This document shows positions 56,619 to 64,000 of a stretch of DNA of 64,000 bases, one piece after another; position 1 is the stretch's first letter, and each line of letters begins with the position of its first letter. Position numbers and translations under genes: made by a program. The stretch is from positions 2,108,001 to 2,172,000 of the forward strand of contig JANBVO010000001.1 in assembly GCA_030052745.1 (NCBI GenBank), given 5' to 3'. The notes under the pieces were generated by a model, which searched no databases, was not told the origin of the DNA, and worked only from the letters and a program-made list of their open reading frames with translations. Origin of the DNA: Pleurostoma richardsiae (lineage: Eukaryota > Ascomycota > Sordariomycetes > Calosphaeriales > Pleurostomataceae).

Positions 56619-58234
56619 GTTCGCCAGAGCTCTACTCTAGCTGGCCCCATTTCTTCACGCCGCACGCGTACAGTAAGGTCCAGGACCCCTTGCGCTCTCC
56701 CACGAGGCGCGTTCTCGCAAGATCATTGATCGATGGTGGATTCGAGAGTTTGCGACCTGCGTTGTGCAATAATACCGGGAAATATCCTCCACGCCGGTTG
56801 CAACTCGCGAACCACAAAGCATACGTATTCTCTCTGGGGCTTTTTTGCACGCGCACATGTCGCTGTAACATCACACGGCATTGGCCAGGGACTCCCTTCC
56901 CGGTCCCGACTGTGGTTGTTACACAGCGAGCCACGCCTCAAGAGCTTCTACTCGTGATGTGTAACACCAGATCTGATCAACAGATCAACAGGTCCTGTAT
57001 GGAGCTGCGAGGAGTAGCGGCCGAGGAGGTACAGAGCGGAGTGCCCTCATACATCTGCTCAAACTCGATCTCCTTTCCCGGAGTGTTCAAGCAGTCGTTG
57101 TGGAGACCATCAACAGTCGTACTGCAGCGTTTCGGCCTGCTCCTAGATGTCACACCTGCGATACATGGGGTGTCATTGTCCGCCAGATGACGACCGTCCG
57201 ACAAAGCTGAAGCATCTCGGTCGGCTCTTCTGACTGCCAAGACCGACAGCACCTGGCAGCTGCGGTCGCGCAATTACGCAACCCTCGCGGGAAGTTCTGC
57301 TGCTGCTGCTCTTCTCCTACTCCGGAAGAACCTAGGCACATAAGCTACGACGGGGTCTGGACGGACAGGACGGTCGAGCCTCTAAAACGGCGGGAATACG
57401 GGGGACTCCTGGGATAGCCGCTGCCTCTCCACCAAAGTCCACTCTTTTTCAGGGCAAGAGAGGGCGGCCCGCAATTCTCTGGCCTCGTATTCTCGGCGTG
57501 GGATGCCGCACAGAGTCAAGAGACCACGCTGATGACTTGACAGTGCTATGTGACAATTGCTGACAGTCCGAGACAATCACATTGCTTAGGAAAACTGACG
57601 GAAGCTGCGTAGACGGTTTCATACGCGTATTTAACGTTCTTTCAGTGTCAAGCTCGGATTTCAGTCCGGCAACCGCGGGAAGAGCATTGTTGACGCCGCA
57701 AACAGCATAGCCGAGACAAGACAAGGAGATTGTGGGCTTTTGAGATCGTGAAGCATTCATTCTCCGTGTGGGATCTCCGTCTAGGGCAGTTCACGCCCCG
57801 TCTACGACGGTGAAAACGCTTCTCTGGGCATCACTTCGACGAGACCGGAGTATGTGGCGCACAGCACAAAGCAACAAAGCGGCTCTTCCGTCCGGCGTCC
57901 GCAAGGCTTCGCAGATCTGATCTGACGTTGGATCCATAGCTCATCTTGACTTTCCCCTTGGCAGCTTAGCCGCCGGAATGGGAAGCTTCCCCTGTCGGTA
58001 CCAGCACACGCTCAATCTCCCGTGCCCCTGGATCGCGTCTCTTCACTTCAGGGGCATTGAGCTACTGACTGTCGTGTCGGTGCGGAGCTGGTCCAGAATC
58101 CAGATGCTCCGAGAGCTCCGGAATGGTGTCATGAGCTTCACGTTAGTCTGCGCTTATTGCGTTTAGACGAGAACAATACCCGAGTTACTTCTCGGCTTGC
58201 AGAAAGATCCTATTTCTCTCTGATAATGATTTTT

Positions 58235-58819
58235 CTAACCATGACGCGCGTGGAAGGGACAGCTCTCTGGGGAGCGGTGCGGGCACCGAGTGCTCCTACA
58301 CTGCCTACCTAGTTGACATGTATAGATGGCCAACTCTTCTCCTGGAAGAGGCGGGCGGTGCGCGGGACGATCGCCATAAGAAATGACATCAATTCCTGAT
58401 TTTGGAGCGGCGCTGTCGTTGCGAGCTGAAGCGAGATCTTCCAATTCCCAGCCGTGCTCGGCGGGCCAGACGAGCATGTTTATCAGCTCTTTAGCTAAAA
58501 CTAGGAGCTCCATCACATCGCCGGATCGATCGGTGCCATGAAGAGCGCCGTCCCGCCTCGGCCTCGGTGCTTCGTTCTCATACTGTATGTGCCGATCAGG
58601 GTAGGATACGGTAGCCGATCCTGACGCAGTCGAGATGAATTGAATAAACACTGCAGTAACTGGAGCAACCTGCTTTTGTGTCGTGCACCTCTCGCCAACC
58701 TCGAAGAAGAGAGCAGTGAAGGCGTAGTAGCCCTGAACTTGCTCACTCGTGAGCTGCTCGTACAGCACAGCTCGACCAGCTTCCCCTTTTCTGCGCCCCG
58801 TTAGAAAACCCGCTGCGTG
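58235..58819 (-). other. Coding-looking open frame, possible gene remnant
   Basis: The minus frame is open for 195 codons after the TAG at 58822-58820, without an early ATG. The segment GEAGRAVLYEQLTSEQVQGY, followed by YAFTALFFEVGER, has protein-like composition and C/G-ending codons; the latter half looks less so. I do not recognise a family. It may be an exon of a lineage-specific gene or a decayed copy. Confidence 0.3.
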
Positions 58820-59235
58820 CTATTTTTGCCAGCGGTGGGGATAATATGCATAAACTATCCGTTTCCCCTGGTCTTTATGGCCGCCGATCCCGTGGTTCAG
58901 GGTCCCGGGAGGTCATTGGGTGATCCTCGGTCCACTCCCGGAAGGTCCTTTTCGCCAATTTTTTTTCTTTCGGTAGGCAGGCGGGGCACGCTTGTCGACG
59001 GGAACCCCGCGATTCTTCTCGCTTGCAGCCCTGCATGCCGGAAGAAACGATGACGGCCCCGGACACTCAATTGAAGCCAATTACGGAACAGACTCCCTCC
59101 GCTTGAAGCCCGAGCGCTTGCTCCCCCGGTCCAGAATATCACGGAGCAAGTTCCCGGCTGCGCGCCCGCTCTTGTAGCACCCGAAGGCCCGACAGCTCCA
59201 CCGTCGCAGCAGCCGCAGCAGCAGCAGCCGCAGCC

Positions 59236-60027
59236 ATGGCCGACACGGCAGCCAGCAGCACCGAGCCGTGCCGCATCCTGGTGATGGCCTCGGGCAACGG
59301 GACCAACTTCCAGGCGCTGATCGACGCCGTGTCGTCGGGGCGCATCCCCAACTCGCGCATCGTGCGGCTGTTCGTCAACCGCAAGACGGCGTACGCGACC
59401 AAGCGCGCCGAGCAGGCCGGCGTCCCATGGGAGTACTTCAACATGATCGCGGGCGGGTTCCAGGCCAAGGGCGAGAAGGACCCGCAGAGGCTGACGGAGG
59501 CGCGCGAGAGGTACGACGCCGCGCTGGCGGAGAAGGTGAAGCAGGAGAGGCCGGACCTGATCGTGCTGGCGGGGTGGATGCACGTCTTCACGGGGGCGTT
59601 CCTCGCGCCGCTGGGTGGGCTGCCTACTATCAATCTGCATCCGGCGCTGCCAGGTTAGTACCCTATTCCCATATCTCTTGCTGGCCACGAGCATGGACGC
59701 ATCCCTTCTCCCTTCTACGGACACAGGTCTTGCTAACCACCCACCCCTATCTCTGCAGGCAAGTACGACGGTGCAAGCGCGATCGAGAGGGCATACGAGG
59801 ACTTCAAGGCTGGCAAGCTCGAGAACAACCGGACGGGCATCATGGTGCATTTTGTGATACAGCAGGTGGACCGTGGACAACCGATCATGGTGCAGGAGAT
59901 CGAGTGCCGGGAGGGCGAGAGCCTGGAGCAGCTGGAGGAGAGGATACACTCGCATGAGCACGAGCTCATCGTCAAGGCGACAGCGAAGGTCGTCGGGGAC
60001 ATATTAGCGAAGAGGGAACAGAGGTGA
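59236..60027 (+). CDS. ade8: Phosphoribosylglycinamide formyltransferase (GAR transformylase)
   Basis: Transfers a formyl group from 10-formyltetrahydrofolate to GAR, the third step of de novo purine synthesis. Exons 59236-59653 and 59759-60027 flank a 105-nt intron (donor GTTAGT, branch CTAAC, acceptor CAG) and give 228 residues. Motifs in order are RILVMASGNGTNFQALIDAV (phosphate-binding N-terminus), LAGWMHVFTGAFL, the catalytic Asn and His in INLHPALPGKYDG (formed across the join) and the catalytic Asp in VIQQVDRGQPIMVQ. Fungal Ade8 is a stand-alone enzyme, unlike the trifunctional animal protein. The leader just upstream contains CAG/CAGC repeats (59203-59232). Confidence 0.95.
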
Positions 60028-60778
60028 TAAGGCAGATTGCAACTGCGAGGGCAGATGAATTTCTTCGCAAACTATTGAATGCGTGAGCGCCTCAAGTTGA
60101 ATATCGTCAAGCGCCATTGTCACCTCATGACCGTCTGGAGAGGTTCCTCGAACTATGGACGTACACGTGTAGATGCGCCGGGAATAGATAGTGCCCAGAC
60201 ATCTCCGGCGTGGGAGGATTGAGGTTATTATGGGACCCAAGAAATGCCCGAAGAGGTGTATCTGAGCCCTGGATAGATTTCACATTGATACCTGAAAAGC
60301 AAAGAAAGCATGACAGCCAGCTTAGCCCGATTGCCTATGGATGCGGCTTTGGCCAATGGTCCTGCCAAGGGATACGCCGCAATGGAATCTGTGAGGGATA
60401 TTAGAGCTATGAAGTCATACTTGGGACACCCGCGGCTTCAGCTCAGAGCTTTCCCCGGGGGTCTCTGACAGCTCCCCACCACGCGGTGGCGCACCACGGT
60501 ACAGGCACGACTCACGCCTCGCCGGATCCTCGGTCCTTTGCGAGATAAGAACCTTCCTGGAAGCTATATACCTCATTTTCTCTCTCAAGTTTTCTCGAGG
60601 GAAGTTCTTTGGACTGTCAAGTTGCTTTACAGCGCCGTGTATCCTTAGCGTCGGTGGCCTCTTTGTTTGACTATTTGGTGTCAAAACATACAGCCGTCCA
60701 CCCGAGAGAAGAGTGTGTCAGCGCATCACGATACCTGAAGTGACAGGTTCCTGCTCGAGACCCAGCCCATCCGGGGAG
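60028..60778. other. Intergenic region upstream of the CDF gene
   Basis: 751 bp with both genes on the + strand. It holds the ade8 3' end and the CDF promoter. No gene is supported. Confidence 0.5.
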
Positions 60779-63043
60779 ATGGCATCGCCGCCTCCGCCCC
60801 TCCCGCGCATCAGCTCGTGGCGGAAGGGCTCCTTCGCGCTCTCCCAGGAGGACACGGCGCCCCTCGCGCCCAAGGGCCACAGCGCGCTCACGGCGCTGAT
60901 CAAGAGCCGCTCGTCCGTGTCGCTGCTGCACGGCCTCCACCACCACCAGGGCCACCACCAACCGGGCAACCAGTCGCCGCACTGGCGCATCGGCGACGAG
61001 GAGGAGGCGGGCGGGATGGTGGCGTCGGGCGAGTGGGGGACCGACGACGAGGAGCCGGCCCTGCTGCAGCTGGCGTCGCCGCAGCGGCCGGGCCGCCTCG
61101 CGGAGGAGCGCCGCATGAGCGCCATCCTCAACGGGCCGCAGATGAGGAGCATGCGGCTGATCGGGAGGAATAACCCGCGGTACCGGTGGCAGCAGTACTG
61201 GAAGACGGAGGAGCAGCTGAGGCGGATGAAGTCGAAGATGTGGGTGCCGCGTTTTCCATCTCGTCTCCTTCCATCCTATATTTTGTGAGGCACGTGGCAG
61301 AGGCTGATGCGACTTTTCAGACGGAAATACTACGAGCGGACAAACTATCTCATACAGCAGTACCTGTATATTGATAGGCTGCTGGACTCGTCTCTGCCGC
61401 ATGACCTGCTTAACGAGTACAACGATATGCCCGCGTCGGCGTTCCGTGGTCTCGAGGTGCCAAAAACCATCTCAGAGGAGCCCAGCCCATTGTCGGCTTC
61501 CCCACAGCTCAGCGGCAACGGCGTGCCAGCTGCGTCGTCATCGAACCTGTCCGTCGCCAGCGCGGCCAAGAAGGTCAAACGGACGCCGAGGGACATCTAC
61601 CGGCCAACGGAGACGACGCCGCTCTTTGCAGCCCCAGAGGAGGAGGAAGAGCCCGACGATGCCCCGAAGCCGGACATCCCCTGGGTCGAGGAGGAGGATG
61701 TGCACAGCGGGGCAGCCATCGTCACACTGGCCATTTACGTCAACTTCGTCGCCAATGCGGCGCTCCTGGCCGGTAAGATCGCCGTAATCATCTCAGTGCC
61801 TTCGGTGTCAGTGCTGGCCAGCTTGGTGGATGCGGCGCTGGACTTCCTCTCGACGATCATAGTGTGGACGACGACCTGGCTGATCGGCCACCAAGATCAG
61901 TACAGGTATCCGATCGGCCGGAGGCGGTAAGTCTGAATGTTTCGCTTTTTTTGCTCTTCATGCTGATGTGTGTTACAGGTTAGAGCCCCTGGGGGTGCTC
62001 GTCTTCTCGGTTATCATGATCATCTCCTTCTTCCAGGTTGCGATGCAAGCCATCCAGCGGCTTGCGTCGGGGGATCACGACGTCATCCAGCTGGGAATAC
62101 CGGCGATTGTGATCATGCTCAGCACGATTGTCATCAAGGGGGTCGTCTGGCTTTGGTTCCGGCTGGTCAATAACTCGAGTGTTCAAGCCTTGTAAGTGCT
62201 ATATGACCGTCCTATGGGCAGTATCTAGACTGCGGCTAACTCCATTTCTAGAGCGGCAGACGCGAGCACTGGTACGGAGGGTCCATTCATAGCTCCTGAA
62301 TCGCCACTGATGACAATCAACAGATGTGATATTCAACGCGGGCTCCATTGCTTTTCCTATTGGTAGGTATCTCTGCGTCTTCTTCCCCCCCCCCCCCCCC
62401 CCCCCCCCCAAACAACGCTAAGACGTGTGTTACAGTGGGATTCTACGCTAGGATATGGTGGCTTGACGCGCTCGGCGGTCTCCTTCTGTCGTTTATTGTG
62501 ATATTCAACTGGTCTCAGACGTCGTTGCAGCATATCCGGAACTTGTCGGGCCGCTCCGCGACTGCAGATCAGAGGAACATTTGTGAGTGATGCCCGTGAT
62601 GTGCTGCTTGGTGCTGCTTGTGCCTTTTCTGATCGGCTTCGCAGTGTTGTACTTGACCATGCGGTTTGCGAAAACTATCAAGCAAATTCAGGGTCTTCAG
62701 GCGTATCATGCGGGGGATAAACTCAATGTTGAGGTAAGGGCAAGGGCGGCTCGTGAGATTCGATGTTCCTTTCCGCTAACACCCGTGTCTAGGTAGACAT
62801 CGTCTTGGATGCGAGCACGTCTCTTAAGGATAGCCATGACTTGAGGTGAGCTCAAAAACTCTTGACCCTACTCCACCTGCCGTATTTTTCTTCCAGGTCG
62901 CTAATCATACTCATTCCTCGTGTTACAGCGAGAGTCTGCAGTACGTTCTCGAGTCGGTTCCTATCGTAGATCGGGCGTTCGTCCATGTCGATTATGCGAG
63001 CTACAACTTGCCCACGCATATGGAACAGCAAGCGGGTAGATAA
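60779..63043 (+). CDS. Cation diffusion facilitator transporter, manganese type
   Basis: Predicted proton-coupled Mn(2+) exporter or vacuolar/Golgi carrier. Nine exons, 60779-61239, 61321-61926, 61979-62191, 62252-62271, 62324-62362, 62436-62582, 62645-62733, 62793-62845 and 62929-63043, keep frame throughout and give 580 residues. The N-terminal 280 residues are cytosolic, with a His-rich run (LHHHQGHHQ). Membrane helices start near residue 284. The metal site of Mn-type CDFs, DxxxD in helices 2 and 5, is seen as DAALD (about 323-327) and DASTD (430-434); Zn-type members have HxxxD in helix 2. Exon 4 is only 20 nt and encodes AADAST plus the first base of D434. The C-terminal cytosolic domain holds HAGDKLNVEVDIVLD. 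Introns are 52-83 nt. Confidence 0.93.
62385..62409 (+). repeat. Run of 25 C within an intron
   Basis: A homopolymer C tract in the 73-nt intron between exons 5 and 6 of the CDF gene, upstream of the acceptor TTACAG. The length is likely to be variable between isolates and prone to sequencing error. Confidence 0.9.
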
Positions 63044-64000
63044 GAGCGAAAGGAAGAGGAGTCTTTTGTCTCTTTCATTCACAGGCGCCTTCTGAGCGAA
63101 AAGCAACAATGGATTAATTATAATCATTCAGGTTATGTCAATATTGCACAACACCCCATGCTTGTTGATTTCATGATAGCGCAGCGCCTACTTAGCTGAA
63201 ACACGCCTCCTTTTACAAGCCGATCCCTCCGTCTGCGACTATATGTACAGGTCTTCTTGGCCGTGGTCGATTCTGGGAGTCTGACGTTGTTCTAGGGCCA
63301 GCATTTTGTTGGCGAGAGAGATGGCAGGAGGAAGGGATGTAGCGCATTCGGCGATGCCGGATCTGCCTTGCCAAGACTCATTCTGGTAACTACACGAAGC
63401 CACTCTCAGTCTGACTTGCCGTACGGGTGACTACATCGATACTATGCGAGATAGGCCTGTGCTCTGCACACCGCTCACTCTTCGCGCCGCCGATCGGTAA
63501 CCCCGCGGAAGAAGGCGGATTCGACATCAATGTTCTAACCAGGGAGAGCGGACAGGCATACGCTCGGACTGAATGCATGCCCGTGTATCAGGATTGGTCA
63601 GGCGGGGTCCAGAGCAACATGGTTGAAGATCGCCGCGCCCACACCTGTTCGTCCTGCAGCCTCGCCATAGCTTGACGACTTTCTTTGATCGACGGCATCT
63701 TTCCTACGGTTAGATGCTCCCGTGAAGTCTACGTGAGTCTGCATCCCTTGAAGGGCAATGGCGCCGTCAATATATGATACCGGACTCTCTGTGGTGTATG
63801 AGCCTACCGACACAGTTCCGGTGGTTGAGTAAGTTGGGAGGCGCTCACCTCTGCACGGCTGGAATCTTGGCTTCTGTCAGGCTCTTTCCAGGTCGCCAAG
63901 TTGACAATTGTCATAGCGTAGTGCTCATCCACGGTCTCCAAGGTCATCCATACAAGACGTGGCTATATGGGAAAAGGGTGCAAAAACCCCCGGCTCATGA
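63044..64000. other. Downstream flank
   Basis: After the CDF stop codon no open frame carries a recognisable signature up to the window edge. The region holds 3' UTR sequence and unassigned DNA; a gene beginning beyond 64000 cannot be seen. Confidence 0.5.

Larger units (their letters stand above)
53822..59235. other. 5.4-kb gene-poor region between divergent genes
   Basis: No confident gene. Contents: short CTGG/GGCT runs at 54776-54790, 55273-55284 and 55390-55403; a CAG run at 55031-55044; a TACGGAGTACT element at 55432-55442; a C-run at 55837-55864; a possible retroelement scrap at 55796-56008; an inverted repeat at 56581-56618; a CTG run at 57297-57314; and a coding-looking minus-strand frame at 58235-58819. 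It is the best candidate in the window for decayed or lineage-specific sequence. Confidence 0.5.

Noticed and set aside
56977-57273. 98-codon minus frame with GLHNDCLNTPGKEIEFEQMY
   Set aside because: Looks somewhat protein-like but overlaps a longer plus frame, has no recognisable family and no splice partners.

Overview
This is nuclear DNA of a filamentous ascomycete (Pezizomycotina), most likely a sordariomycete. The support is: genes on both strands with no operon spacing; short introns of about 52-240 nt with GTRNGT donors, CTRAC-like branch sites and YAG acceptors; a GC-rich third codon position; and several sizeable families typical of this group (Npr3, Mn-type CDF carrier, ML/TRP-like channel, C2H2 plus zinc-cluster regulator). 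I cannot name the genus. No rRNA, tRNA, CRISPR array, intact transposon or secondary-metabolite cluster is visible.

Layout. 0-10 kb: a bHLH regulator with a long leader, Npr3 (GATOR1/SEACIT) on the other strand, then a divergent ethanolamine kinase. 10-15 kb: a 1,316-residue multi-zinc-finger regulator in four exons. 14.7-19 kb: a long stretch without a convincing gene. 19-22 kb: a large methyltransferase-domain protein. 24-31 kb: a dense housekeeping block with Tma22/DENR, borealin, Rpn10, Trs23 and Rpb4. 31-33 kb: a single-pass membrane protein. 34-39 kb: Puf6, Gir2 and Acl4, all linked to ribosome biogenesis or translation. 39.8-43.2 kb: a TRP-like channel. 45.8-48.5 kb: the MutL homologue Mlh2. 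49-54 kb: lumazine synthase (Rib4) and a fungal low-complexity protein. 53.8-59.2 kb: a second gene-poor stretch with possible coding or retroelement remnants. 59-63 kb: GAR transformylase (Ade8) and a nine-exon CDF carrier.

How the genes relate. Most are conserved single-copy core genes. They cover nutrient signalling, phospholipid, purine and riboflavin synthesis, mitosis, the proteasome, vesicle tethering, transcription, ribosome assembly and mismatch repair. They share no obvious pathway. Exon joins were derived by hand from reading frame, splice consensus and family continuity; every multi-exon model given keeps frame across all joins.

I found no undescribed gene system. The best leads are at the gene-structure level. 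An intron appears to split the start codon of trs23, and the unspliced RNA reads AUG-UGA there. Two 20-nt microexons each encode part of a metal-binding motif. A zinc-cluster-like motif is joined to C2H2 fingers. Ribosome-biogenesis-type promoter motifs lie upstream of acl4. A 2A-like motif sits in a gene-poor region.
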